DNA of 64,000 nucleotides from Helicobacter pylori (GTDB lineage: Bacteria; Campylobacterota; Campylobacteria; Campylobacterales; Helicobacteraceae), in the NCBI GenBank assembly GCA_008032935.1, contig CP032039.1, forward strand, positions 1,426,001 to 1,490,000, written 5' to 3'. A program made the translations under genes and the position numbers. Under the pieces are notes generated by a model. The model made no database searches. It was not told the DNA's origin and worked only from the letters and a program-made list of their open reading frames with translations. Of this stretch, positions 1-7,916 are shown piece by piece. The first letter of the stretch is position 1. Each line of letters starts with the position of its first letter.

Positions 1-86
1 TTGTTAAAAGTTTTTTCCAATTATACTAAAATAATTAAAATGACCGGTTAAAATGGAGTAAAATTTTACCCACCCTAATAAAGTCA

Positions 87-95
87 TGCTACAAT
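87..95 (+). promoter_or_regulatory. Extended -10 promoter of panB
   Basis: TGC followed by TACAAT at 90-95 matches the extended -10 element of the H. pylori housekeeping sigma factor, which usually lacks a clear -35. It predicts a start of transcription near 102. The panB ribosome binding site (AGGA, 115-118) lies just downstream and the ATG is at 125. Confidence 0.6.
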
Positions 96-124
96 GCCAC
101 TATATTTAACACTTAGGATTTTTA

Positions 125-937
125 ATGAGCATGCAAACCGCCCCAATTAAAAAAATCACTCTCAACCATCTCCAAGCTAAAAAAAATCAAGAAAAAATCA
201 TCGCCATCACCGCTTATGATGCGCTATTCGCTCAAATATTTGATCCGCTAGTGGATGTGATTTTAGTGGGCGATAGTTTGAATATGAGTTTTTTCAATCA
301 AAACGACACTTTAAGCGCGAGTGTAAAAATGATGCTCTATCACACTAAAGCCGTGTGCGCGGGTGCTAAGACTCCTTTTATCATCACAGACATGCCCTTT
401 GGAAGCTATAAAGATGAAAAAACAGCTCTAAAAAACGCCATTAGGGTTTATAAAGAAACCCAAGCGAGCGCGATCAAACTAGAGGGGGGGAAAGAAAAAG
501 CAAAGCTCATTAAAACGCTCACTAATGAAGGCGTTATCGTGGTAGGACACATCGGCTTGATGCCCCAATTCGTGCGTCTTGATGGAGGTTATAAGATTAA
601 GGGAAAAAATGAAGAGCAACAAAAAAAGCTTTTAGAAGACGCGTTGAGTTTAGAAGAAGCCGGAGTGGGTTTGTTGGTTTTAGAGGGCATAACCACCCCT
701 ATCGCTCAAACAATCACGCAAAAAATCAAAATCCCCACGATCGGCATAGGGAGTGGCAAAGATTGCGACGGGCAGATTTTAGTGTGGAGCGATATGTTAG
801 GCTTTTTTGATAGCTTTAAGCCTAAATTCGTGCGAGAATACCTTAAAGGGAAAGAATTGGTTCAAAACGCTATCAAGCAATACGCTGATGATGTGAAAAA
901 GGGAAACTTCCCTAATGAGCTAGAAAGTTATCATTAA
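125..937 (+). CDS. panB: 3-methyl-2-oxobutanoate hydroxymethyltransferase (PanB)
   Basis: Makes ketopantoate from alpha-ketoisovalerate and methylene-tetrahydrofolate, the first committed step of pantothenate and CoA synthesis; cytosolic. The 270 residues match the family length. Family signatures are visible: VGDSLNM near residue 48, KLEGG near 117, HIGLMPQ near 142 and the C-terminal [12 protein letters not shown]. The start is the ATG with an AGGA seven bases upstream. The stop codon abuts the ruvB ATG, so the two genes are probably cotranscribed. Family assignment is firm. Confidence 0.95.
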   Translation: MSMQTAPIKKITLNHLQAKKNQEKIIAITAYDALFAQIFDPLVDVILVGDSLNMSFFNQNDTLSASVKMMLYHTKAVCAGAKTPFIITDMPFGSYKDEKTALKNAIRVYKETQASAIKLEGGKEKAKLIKTLTNEGVIVVGHIGLMPQFVRLDGGYKIKGKNEEQQKKLLEDALSLEEAGVGLLVLEGITTPIAQTITQKIKIPTIGIGSGKDCDGQILVWSDMLGFFDSFKPKFVREYLKGKELVQNAIKQYADDVKKGNFPNELESYH

Positions 938-1948
938 ATGAAAGAACGGATAGTCAATTTAGAAACCTTGGATTTTGAAACTTCTCAAGAAGTGAGTTTG
1001 CGCCCCAATCTTTGGGAAGATTTTATCGGTCAAGAAAAGATTAAAAGCAACTTGCAAATTTCTATTTGCGCGGCTAAAAAACGCCAAGAAAGTTTGGATC
1101 ACATGCTCTTTTTTGGCCCGCCCGGTTTGGGTAAAACTTCAATCAGCCATATCATCGCTAAAGAAATGGAAACCAATATCAAAATCACCGCCGCTCCCAT
1201 GATAGAAAAAAGCGGTGATTTAGCCGCCATTTTGACGAATTTACAAGCTAAAGACATTCTTTTTATTGATGAAATCCACCGGCTTAGCCCAGCGATTGAA
1301 GAGGTTTTATACCCGGCTATGGAAGATTTTAGACTGGATATTATCATAGGCTCAGGCCCAGCCGCTCAAACCATTAAAATTGATTTACCCCCTTTCACCC
1401 TTATTGGCGCTACCACTAGAGCTGGAATGCTCTCTAACCCCTTAAGAGACAGATTTGGCATGAGTTTTAGAATGCAATTTTATAGCCCTAGCGAACTGGC
1501 CCTTATCATCAAAAAAGCCGCCACTAAACTCAACCAAGACATCAAAGAAGAAAGCGCTGATGAAATCGCTAAAAGGAGTAGAGGCACGCCAAGGATCGCT
1601 TTAAGGCTTTTAAAAAGGGTGCGCGATTTTGCGCTAGTCAAAAATTCAAGCTTGATGGATTTAAACATCACTTTGCATGCTTTGAATGAATTAGGCGTGA
1701 ACGAATTAGGCTTTGATGAAGCGGATTTGGCGTATTTATCTTTGTTGGCTAACGCTCAAGGAAAGCCGGTGGGTTTGAACACGATTGCAGCGTCTATGAG
1801 AGAAGATGAAGGCACGATTGAAGACGTGATTGAGCCTTTTTTACTCGCTAATGGTTATTTAGAGCGCACCGCTAAAGGCAGAATCGCCACGCCTAAAACC
1901 CATGCACTTTTAAAAATCCCCACTTTAAGATCTCAAAGTTTGTTTTAA
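938..1948 (+). CDS. ruvB: Holliday junction branch migration ATPase RuvB
   Basis: Hexameric AAA+ motor that, with RuvA, drives branch migration of Holliday junctions during recombination and natural transformation. Walker A GPPGLGKT lies at residues 60-67, Walker B is FIDEIHRL, and the arginine-rich GATTRAG and LRDRFG segments follow. The C-terminal winged-helix domain ends in TPKTHALL. Length (336 aa) is standard. The ATG follows the panB stop directly with no separate promoter visible, so translation is probably coupled. Confidence 0.96.
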   Translation: MKERIVNLETLDFETSQEVSLRPNLWEDFIGQEKIKSNLQISICAAKKRQESLDHMLFFGPPGLGKTSISHIIAKEMETNIKITAAPMIEKSGDLAAILTNLQAKDILFIDEIHRLSPAIEEVLYPAMEDFRLDIIIGSGPAAQTIKIDLPPFTLIGATTRAGMLSNPLRDRFGMSFRMQFYSPSELALIIKKAATKLNQDIKEESADEIAKRSRGTPRIALRLLKRVRDFALVKNSSLMDLNITLHALNELGVNELGFDEADLAYLSLLANAQGKPVGLNTIAASMREDEGTIEDVIEPFLLANGYLERTAKGRIATPKTHALLKIPTLRSQSLF

Positions 1949-2033
1949 GGATTTATCTTTTGAGAATATTCTCCCTAAACCCTTTTCATTTCAAACTTTT
2001 ACTTTTTAATCTTGTTTAGAAAGAAAATTACAC

Positions 2034-2039
2034 TACAAT
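2034..2039 (+). promoter_or_regulatory. Putative -10 box upstream of tatB
   Basis: TACAAT occurs in AT-rich sequence 38 bases before the tatB ATG, in the 128-base gap after ruvB. It resembles the -10 boxes of panB and pyrG in this window but lacks the TGn extension. A start near 2046 is predicted. Confidence 0.4.
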
Positions 2040-2076
2040 AACGATAAAATTTTAAAGGGTGTGAAAGCAGATTATT

Positions 2077-2559
2077 ATGTTTGGCATGGGCTTTTTTGAA
2101 ATCCTTGTGGTGTTGGTTGTGGCGATTATTTTTTTAGGGCCAGAAAAGTTCCCCCAGACTGTCGTGGATGTGGTGAAGTTTTTTCGCGCAGTTAAAAAAA
2201 CGCTCAATGACGCTAAGGACACTTTAGATAAAGAAATCAATATTGAAGAAATCAAAAAAGAAACCCTAGAGTATCAAAAGCTCTTTGAAAATAAAGTGGA
2301 GAGTCTTAAAGGCGTTAAGATTGAAGAATTAGAAGACGCTAAAGTAACTGCAGAAAAGGAGATTAAAAGCATTCAGGACTTGATGCAAGATTACAAACAA
2401 AGCCTAGAAAACAACACGCCCCCTAACCACCCCAACGGAGAAGTTTCTAATGAAGAAGCCTTAAATGAAGAAATTTCAAGCGATGAATCTCCTAAAGAAG
2501 TCCAATTAGCAACCGATAACAACGCCAAAGAACACGACAAAGAAAAAGAGCATGTTTGA
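2077..2559 (+). CDS. tatB: Sec-independent protein translocase subunit TatB
   Basis: Part of the twin-arginine translocon that exports folded proteins. It has one N-terminal membrane helix (about residues 5-20), the hinge FLGPEKFP, an amphipathic helix and a long charged tail rich in Glu and Lys, which is the TatA/TatB plan. The 160-residue length and the position just upstream of tatC favour TatB over TatA. Its 3' end overlaps tatC by 8 bases, so the pair is translationally coupled. Confidence 0.88.
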   Translation: MFGMGFFEILVVLVVAIIFLGPEKFPQTVVDVVKFFRAVKKTLNDAKDTLDKEINIEEIKKETLEYQKLFENKVESLKGVKIEELEDAKVTAEKEIKSIQDLMQDYKQSLENNTPPNHPNGEVSNEEALNEEISSDESPKEVQLATDNNAKEHDKEKEHV

Positions 2560-3313
2560 AGATTTAAAACCGCATTTACAGGAATTAAGAAAGCGTTTGA
2601 TGATTTCTGTAGGAACGATTTTAGTGGCGTTTTTGGGGTGCTTTCATTTTTGGAAAAATATTTTTGAATTTGTTAAAAATTCTTATAAAGGCACGCTCAT
2701 TCAGCTCTCCCCTATTGAAGGGGTCATGGTAGCGGTTAAAATCAGTTTTTCAGCCGCTATCGTCATTTCCATGCCCATTATTTTTTGGCAATTGTGGCTC
2801 TTTATCGCTCCAGGGCTTTACAAGAATGAAAAAAAAGTGATTTTGCCTTTTGTGTTTTTTGGGAGTGGGATGTTTTTGATGGGGGCGGCGTTTTCTTATT
2901 ATGTGGTGTTCCCTTTCATCATTGAATACTTGGCCACTTTTGGGAGCGATGTGTTTGCGGCCAATATTTCTGCGTCCAGTTACGTGAGCTTTTTCACGCG
3001 CTTGATTTTAGGCTTTGGCGTGGCGTTTGAATTGCCTGTTTTGGCGTATTTTTTGGCTAAAGTGGGCTTGATTACCGATGCGAGTTTGAAAGCGTATTTC
3101 AAATACGCTATTGTAGTGATTTTTATTGTAGCAGCGATTATCACTCCTCCTGATGTGGTGAGTCAAATTTTTATGGCGTTGCCCTTAGTGGGGCTTTATG
3201 GGCTTTCTATTTTAATCGCCAAAATGGTCAATCCGGCTTCCAAAGACAACGAAAATAATAACGAAAATGATAACGAAAATAACACCAAAGAGAATACAAA
3301 GAGCGAGTCGTAG
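2552..3313 (+). CDS. tatC: Sec-independent protein translocase subunit TatC
   Basis: Polytopic inner membrane receptor for twin-arginine signal peptides; works with TatB. The N-terminal HLQELRKRL segment and six hydrophobic helices are typical of TatC, as is the PIEGVMVAVKISF loop. The C-terminal tail is a low-complexity Asn/Glu/Lys run of about 25 residues. The start overlaps tatB by 8 bases and the stop is directly followed by the TTG start of queA. Confidence 0.93.
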   Translation: MFEDLKPHLQELRKRLMISVGTILVAFLGCFHFWKNIFEFVKNSYKGTLIQLSPIEGVMVAVKISFSAAIVISMPIIFWQLWLFIAPGLYKNEKKVILPFVFFGSGMFLMGAAFSYYVVFPFIIEYLATFGSDVFAANISASSYVSFFTRLILGFGVAFELPVLAYFLAKVGLITDASLKAYFKYAIVVIFIVAAIITPPDVVSQIFMALPLVGLYGLSILIAKMVNPASKDNENNNENDNENNTKENTKSES

Positions 3314-4351
3314 TTGAAAGAATTTGATTTAGAAAGCTATGATTACCACTTACCTAAAGAATTGATCGCCAACTACCCCATTTTGCCCAAAGAAAAGGCT
3401 AAATTGCTCGTCTATGAAAGGCGTTCGCAAAAAATCACGCACACCACTTTTGAGCATGTTTTAGATTTTTTCCCTAAAAACACCCTTATTGTGTTGAACG
3501 ACACTAAAGTGATTAAGGCCAGGCTTTTTGGATCTAAGCATGCCTTTTTGCCATCAAAAACAACCGAAGTGTTTTTCCACCGCTTTTTTAAAGACAATAC
3601 CGCCCTAACTCAAATCAAGGGTAAGATCAAAGTGGGGGATAAAATCTTTTTTGATGAAAATTATTACGCTGAAGTTTTGGAATTACTCCATAACGGCCAA
3701 CGCTTGATCGCTTTTTATGACAATCAAACCCCCTTAAATCAAGAAAATATCTTAAAGCTTTTAGAGCAATACGGGCATATGCCCTTACCCCCTTATATTA
3801 AAAGAGCGGATGAAAGTTTGGATGCACATGAATACCAGAGCGTGTTCGCTAAACACATTGGTGCGGTGGCTGCCCCTACAGCGTCATTGCATTTTTCTCA
3901 AAATACCTTAGAAAAATTATTGAAAGATTTCAAGCACACTTTTTTAACCTTGCATGTGGGGGCTGGGACTTTTCTTGGCGTAGAAACTAAAGATATTAGA
4001 GAGCATCAAATCCATACAGAAGTTTTGCATATTCCTAAAAAGAGCCAAGAAATTTTGCAAAAATCCCAAGAGATTTTATGCATCGGCACGACCGCTTTAA
4101 GGAGCGTGGAATACTTTAAGCGTTTAGAAAACCCTAATCAAGAGGCGTTTGAATGCGATATATTCTTGCATCTTGCTAATCCTATTTTGCATGTCAATTA
4201 TTTGCTCACTAATTTCCATTTACCCAAATCAAGCCTTTTAATGCTTGTGAGCGCGATGATAGGCTTAGAAAAAACCAAAGAAATCTACAAAATAGCCATA
4301 GAAAAGAAGTATCGTTTTTATTCTTATGGCGATGGGATGCTGATTTTATGA
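3314..4351 (+). CDS. queA: S-adenosylmethionine:tRNA ribosyltransferase-isomerase (QueA)
   Basis: Transfers the ribosyl group of SAM to 7-aminomethyl-7-deazaguanine in tRNA, making epoxyqueuosine. The N-terminal YDYHLPKELIA and VLNDTKVIKARL, the central AAPTASLHFS and the C-terminal NFHLPKSSLLMLV are strong family signatures. Length is 345 aa. The start is a TTG immediately after the tatC stop; no in-frame ATG fits the conserved N-terminus. The last 4 bases overlap rsmG. Confidence 0.94.
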   Translation: MKEFDLESYDYHLPKELIANYPILPKEKAKLLVYERRSQKITHTTFEHVLDFFPKNTLIVLNDTKVIKARLFGSKHAFLPSKTTEVFFHRFFKDNTALTQIKGKIKVGDKIFFDENYYAEVLELLHNGQRLIAFYDNQTPLNQENILKLLEQYGHMPLPPYIKRADESLDAHEYQSVFAKHIGAVAAPTASLHFSQNTLEKLLKDFKHTFLTLHVGAGTFLGVETKDIREHQIHTEVLHIPKKSQEILQKSQEILCIGTTALRSVEYFKRLENPNQEAFECDIFLHLANPILHVNYLLTNFHLPKSSLLMLVSAMIGLEKTKEIYKIAIEKKYRFYSYGDGMLIL

Positions 4352-4884
4352 ACCCCTTATTGCAAGATTATGCGCGCATCCTTTTAGAATGGAATCAAAC
4401 GCACAACTTGAGCGGCGCAAAAAATTTAAACGAATTAGAACCCCAGATCACAGACGCTCTAAAACCTTTAGAATTTGTCAAAGATTTTAAAAGCTGCTTG
4501 GATATTGGGAGCGGGGCGGGACTTCCTGCTATCCCTTTAGCCCTTGAAAAACCTGAAACACAATTCATTCTTTTAGAGCCAAGGATAAAAAGAGCGGCTT
4601 TTTTAAATTACCTTAAAAGCGTTTTACCTTTAAAAAATATTGAAATCATTAAAAAGCGTTTAGAAGATTATCAAAATCTTTTACAAGTGGATTTAATCAC
4701 TTCTAGAGCGGTCGCTAGCTCTTCTTTTTTGATAGAAAAAAGCCAACGCTTCCTAAAAGATAAGGGGTATTTTTTATTCTATAAAGGCGAGCAATTAAAA
4801 GATGAAATCGCTTGTGAAGACACTGAATGTTTTGTGCATCAAAAACGAGTTTATTTTTACAAATCAAAGGAAAGTTTATGTTAA
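4348..4884 (+). CDS. rsmG: 16S rRNA (guanine-N7) methyltransferase RsmG
   Basis: SAM-dependent enzyme (GidB) that methylates G527 of 16S rRNA; loss in other bacteria gives low-level streptomycin resistance. The N-terminal WNQTHNLSGAKN and the SAM motif LDIGSGAGLPAIPLA, followed by LLEP and TSRAVAS, identify the family. At 178 aa it is slightly short for the family. The ATGA start overlaps the queA stop, and the 3' end overlaps the next small gene by 7 bases. Confidence 0.92.
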   Translation: MNPLLQDYARILLEWNQTHNLSGAKNLNELEPQITDALKPLEFVKDFKSCLDIGSGAGLPAIPLALEKPETQFILLEPRIKRAAFLNYLKSVLPLKNIEIIKKRLEDYQNLLQVDLITSRAVASSSFLIEKSQRFLKDKGYFLFYKGEQLKDEIACEDTECFVHQKRVYFYKSKESLC

Positions 4885-5108
4885 GAATTTTAATCCCCTT
4901 ACTCATTATCGCATGGATTTTATGGCGTTTGTTTTTGAGGCAAAAACCCCTTAAAGACAACCACTCTTACACGCAACAAACCCCCAAAGAATTAGAAGAT
5001 CACATGATTGTATGCTCTAAATGCCAAACCTATGTCTCTAGCAAAGACGCTATTTATAGCGGAGCAGTGGCGTATTGCAGTGAAACTTGTTTGAATGATA
5101 AGAGATAA
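4878..5108 (+). CDS. Small membrane-anchored zinc-ribbon protein (PP0621-like)
   Basis: 76-residue protein with one N-terminal membrane helix (about residues 3-17, rich in Ile and Leu) and a C-terminal pair of CxxC-like motifs, MIVCSKCQTYVS and YCSETC, that suggest a zinc ribbon. This is the layout of the PP0621 family, whose function is not known to me. The ATG at 4878 has a good AAAGGAA ribosome binding site and is preferred to an upstream in-frame ATG at 4827 inside rsmG. Confidence 0.75.
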   Translation: MLRILIPLLIIAWILWRLFLRQKPLKDNHSYTQQTPKELEDHMIVCSKCQTYVSSKDAIYSGAVAYCSETCLNDKR

Positions 5109-5110
5109 AA

Positions 5111-5518
5111 ATGCTTATTTTAGGACACCCTTTAATCCCTAGCGCTCGTTTTGTTTTCATTAAAAACACCGACGGCGTTCATTCTAGCACCAATAACGAT
5201 ATAGTGTGTTTTGAAGCGCACTCAAAAAATTTGGAATTAGCTAAGTATTGCTGTGAAAATAGCGTCCATTTTAGCGTGATCTTTTTATCGCACAAGATAG
5301 AAACGGACGCCTTTTTTTTATTCAACGCTTTCAAACCGCTCTATTGTATTTTTAAGGATATTAAGCAAGCCATACTCGCCCAACAACACGCCACTAATTA
5401 CTTATTAGATAGCAAAATCTTGTTTTCTATGGATTTTAACGATACAGAGTCATGGGAAATTTGCGCTAAAAATCAAATCGATGGCGTGATTTCTAAAGAT
5501 TCACTCCTTTTAAAATAA
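5111..5518 (+). CDS. Conserved hypothetical protein (135 aa)
   Basis: I do not recognise a family. The protein is soluble-looking, with no signal peptide or membrane helix. It begins MLILGHPLIPSARFVFI and has alternating hydrophobic stretches and scattered Cys residues, with a likely alpha/beta fold. It starts 2 bases after the preceding zinc-ribbon gene and is the last gene of the panB-to-here run before tRNA-Ser. By position it corresponds to HP1065 of strain 26695 (from memory). Confidence 0.7.
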   Translation: MLILGHPLIPSARFVFIKNTDGVHSSTNNDIVCFEAHSKNLELAKYCCENSVHFSVIFLSHKIETDAFFLFNAFKPLYCIFKDIKQAILAQQHATNYLLDSKILFSMDFNDTESWEICAKNQIDGVISKDSLLLK

Positions 5519-5560
5519 GCCCTTTTTAAACAAATCTTAGTTATAGTAAGCCTTTTTTAA

Positions 5561-5648
5561 GGGGAGATGTCCGAGTGGTTGAAGGAGCACGCCTGGAACG
5601 CGTGTAAGGTGCAAGCCTTCGAGGGTTCGAATCCCTCTCTCTCCGCCA
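5561..5648 (+). tRNA. tRNA-Ser (anticodon GGA)
   Basis: A complete cloverleaf can be drawn. The acceptor stem GGGGAGA/TCTCTCC contains one G-U pair. The D-arm begins TCCGAGTGG, the anticodon stem is CACGC/GCGTG with loop CTGGAAC (anticodon GGA), and there is a long variable arm typical of serine tRNA. The T-arm is GAGGGTTCGAATCCCTC. A discriminator G at 5645 is followed by an encoded CCA (5646-5648). It should read UCC and UCU. A TATAGT at 5542-5547 could be its -10 box. Confidence 0.95.
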
Positions 5649-5649
5649 T

Positions 5650-6252
5650 TTAAAAATGCCACGAATGCGAAACAAAAAACAAAAAGCTCCTTTCAAACAA
5701 GCTGTGCCTTTCAGGGGTTAGAAAGATTTTCATGCCAATTTCCACATCCACCTTATGATACAAAACGATCGTGCGAAACTGCACCCCAAATTTCCCGATA
5801 GCCCTGAAATAAGTGTTACGAAAATTGAAATCTTTTAATGAATCCCAAGTATTCACCACCAAATCTTTGACTTTATTGTTAAGTATCCATGTGTTGGCGG
5901 CCAGTTGCAAGCCAAAGAAAAAAGCCCAGCGGTTGATAGGGTTTTTAGCGTAGGCGACCATGAAATCCCCTCCCACCCCATAAGTGAACATGTTCGCTTG
6001 CAAAGTAGAGTCATTATTAAAAAGCACATTGCCATAATCTATAAAGAAATAATACCTAGAATACGCCCAATCGTTTTTAGGATTCACTTCATAGCCTTGA
6101 AGGATTGAAGCCCCTTGTAAAAGCTTGTTGGTGTTTAAAGGGCGCATAAACACCGTGCCTATTTGATAAGAAGAAGACATGTAACTCAAATTTTCAGCAT
6201 TTAAAATATTTAAAAAACTTATACCCAGTATTAAAATTCTTAAATAATACAC
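5650..6252 (-). CDS. Helicobacter outer membrane beta-barrel protein
   Basis: 200-residue protein with an N-terminal signal-like segment (YYLRILILGISFLNILNA, cleavage probably before ENLS) and many aromatic, alternating beta-strand-like segments. It ends SFLFFVSHSWHF; a terminal Phe is the usual signal for insertion by the BAM complex. I read it as a member of the H. pylori outer membrane protein families (HP1066 position). Start is a GTG with AAGTAAG upstream. It converges on tRNA-Ser. Ligand or function unknown. Confidence 0.75.
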   Translation of the reverse strand: MYYLRILILGISFLNILNAENLSYMSSSYQIGTVFMRPLNTNKLLQGASILQGYEVNPKNDWAYSRYYFFIDYGNVLFNNDSTLQANMFTYGVGGDFMVAYAKNPINRWAFFFGLQLAANTWILNNKVKDLVVNTWDSLKDFNFRNTYFRAIGKFGVQFRTIVLYHKVDVEIGMKIFLTPERHSLFERSFLFFVSHSWHF

Positions 6253-6444
6253 TTACTTGTAAAATCCTTGTCTTTCTTTTTTCAAACCATCCAATGACCC
6301 TTTATCGCACTCAAAAGTTATTTTATTACTTTTAAACTATTATGATAGCAAAAACAAACTGAATTTTTTTACAAATGAGAACGCTCATTAAACGCTCCAT
6401 TTAGCCAATGATTATTGTTGGTCAAGGTAATTTTAATCAAAACA

Positions 6445-6453
6445 TGCTATTAT
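6445..6453 (+). promoter_or_regulatory. Extended -10 promoter of the cheY1 operon
   Basis: TGC-TATTAT at 6445-6453 is a good extended -10 box 91 bases upstream of cheY1. It is the only clear promoter before a run of seven plus-strand genes and predicts a leader of about 85 bases. The rest of the 291-base gap upstream shows no gene. Confidence 0.55.
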
Positions 6454-6543
6454 TTGGAACGATTTATTATTATAAGGCGTTAGAGACGCTTTGGCTGTTT
6501 AAAAAGAGCCTAATTTAAATGCAATCTTAAAAGGAGAAGCGCT

Positions 6544-6918
6544 TTGAAACTACTGGTAGTAGATGATAGCTCAACTATGAGAAGAATTATTAAAAATACA
6601 CTTTCACGCTTAGGCTATGAAGATGTTTTAGAAGCTGAGCATGGGGTGGAAGCTTGGGAGAAACTAGACGCTAATGCGGACACTAAGGTGCTTATCACAG
6701 ATTGGAACATGCCTGAAATGAACGGCTTGGATCTCGTTAAAAAGGTGCGCTCTGATAGCCGTTTTAAAGAAATCCCTATTATTATGATCACCACAGAGGG
6801 CGGTAAGGCCGAAGTCATTACGGCTTTGAAAGCGGGCGTGAACAACTACATTGTGAAACCTTTTACCCCCCAAGTTTTGAAAGAAAAATTAGAGGTTGTT
6901 TTAGGGACAAACGATTGA
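6544..6918 (+). CDS. cheY: Chemotaxis response regulator CheY1
   Basis: Single-domain receiver that, when phosphorylated by CheA, binds the flagellar switch (FliM) and changes rotation. The 124 residues contain the acidic pair VVDDSS at positions 6-7, the phospho-acceptor Asp in LITDWNMP, the Thr in IIMITTEGG and the Lys in YIVKPF. Start is a TTG, decided by the strong AAAGGAGAAG ribosome binding site five bases upstream. First gene of the cheY1-prmA-ftsH-pssA-copA-copP operon described in H. pylori. Confidence 0.97.
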   Translation: MKLLVVDDSSTMRRIIKNTLSRLGYEDVLEAEHGVEAWEKLDANADTKVLITDWNMPEMNGLDLVKKVRSDSRFKEIPIIMITTEGGKAEVITALKAGVNNYIVKPFTPQVLKEKLEVVLGTND

Positions 6919-7908
6919 GTGTTAAAGCCAATGTATTATGAGTTTTTCTTTATCTTCCCTAAGGAGCGAGAGCTTTTTGAGAGCTTTCTTTTAGACACCA
7001 CGCATCTAGCCTTAGAAGAATCTAGCTTAGAAAATTTAAAAGCGTTTGACGATAAAGAAACCATTGAGTTTATAAGCCAATCCAATTGGCACTATTTCGC
7101 CACTCATGACCCCCTAAAGAAAGATTTAAAAGAAAAACCCCCACACCTCAAAAATTTCGTTATTTTACGCTCTCAAAAGGATTTGAATGACTCGCTCATT
7201 CTAGCATTAGAAGCGTTTTGTTTGAATTTAAAACAAAACTTGCAAAGCGAGTTTGATTTTTTCTGTCTTTCACGCAATCTGGCTTCAAAAGACTGGCTAG
7301 AAGCCTACAAACAAGCTATTTTGCCGGTGCAATGCGCCAAATTTTACATACACCCTAGCTGGCATCAAAAGCCAAGCCATGTCGCTATAAATGATTGCAT
7401 AATGATTGATCCGGCTTTGGCCTTTGGATCAGGCCATCATGAAAGCACTTCTATGTGTTTGGAACTGCTCTCTAACCTTGATTTAAAACGCAAAAACGCC
7501 TTAGATGTGGGTTGTGGGAGCGGGATTTTAAGCATCGCTTTAAAAAAACAAGGCGTTAGCGCTTTAGTAGCTTGCGATACGGATAGTTTAGCCGTTGAAG
7601 AAACCCTAAAAAATTTTAGCTTGAATCAAATACCCCTATTAGCGCAAGATAAGGTCATTTATGGCTCTACGCAAAAAATTGAAGGGCGTTTTGATATTAT
7701 TGTGGCGAACCTTGTCGCTGATGTGATTAAGAGTTTGTATAGTGAATTTGTGCGGCTTTGTAACCACACTCTTATTTTATCAGGGATTTTAGAAACCCAT
7801 TTAAACTCTGTTTTACAGATCTATTATAATGGATTTGAGGTTTTAGAACAGCGACAGCGTAACGAATGGGTCGCTCTAAAATTGCTTAAAAAACAACCAA
7901 TAAATTAA
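6919..7908 (+). CDS. prmA: Ribosomal protein L11 methyltransferase (PrmA)
   Basis: SAM-dependent methyltransferase. The C-terminal half carries PALAFGSGHHESTSMCLELL and the SAM motif LDVGCGSGILSIAL, then the NPP-like VANLVADV, all typical of PrmA. The N-terminal substrate domain is divergent, so the target protein is inferred from the family. The GTG directly after the cheY1 stop is given as start; an ATG four codons later (6931) is an equally possible start. Nine bases separate it from ftsH. Confidence 0.88.
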   Translation: MLKPMYYEFFFIFPKERELFESFLLDTTHLALEESSLENLKAFDDKETIEFISQSNWHYFATHDPLKKDLKEKPPHLKNFVILRSQKDLNDSLILALEAFCLNLKQNLQSEFDFFCLSRNLASKDWLEAYKQAILPVQCAKFYIHPSWHQKPSHVAINDCIMIDPALAFGSGHHESTSMCLELLSNLDLKRKNALDVGCGSGILSIALKKQGVSALVACDTDSLAVEETLKNFSLNQIPLLAQDKVIYGSTQKIEGRFDIIVANLVADVIKSLYSEFVRLCNHTLILSGILETHLNSVLQIYYNGFEVLEQRQRNEWVALKLLKKQPIN

Positions 7909-7916
7909 GGATTATA

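Noticed and set aside
5905-6108. 67-codon frame antisense to the outer membrane protein gene
   Set aside because: Shadow of the minus-strand coding sequence with no ribosome binding site or conserved features.
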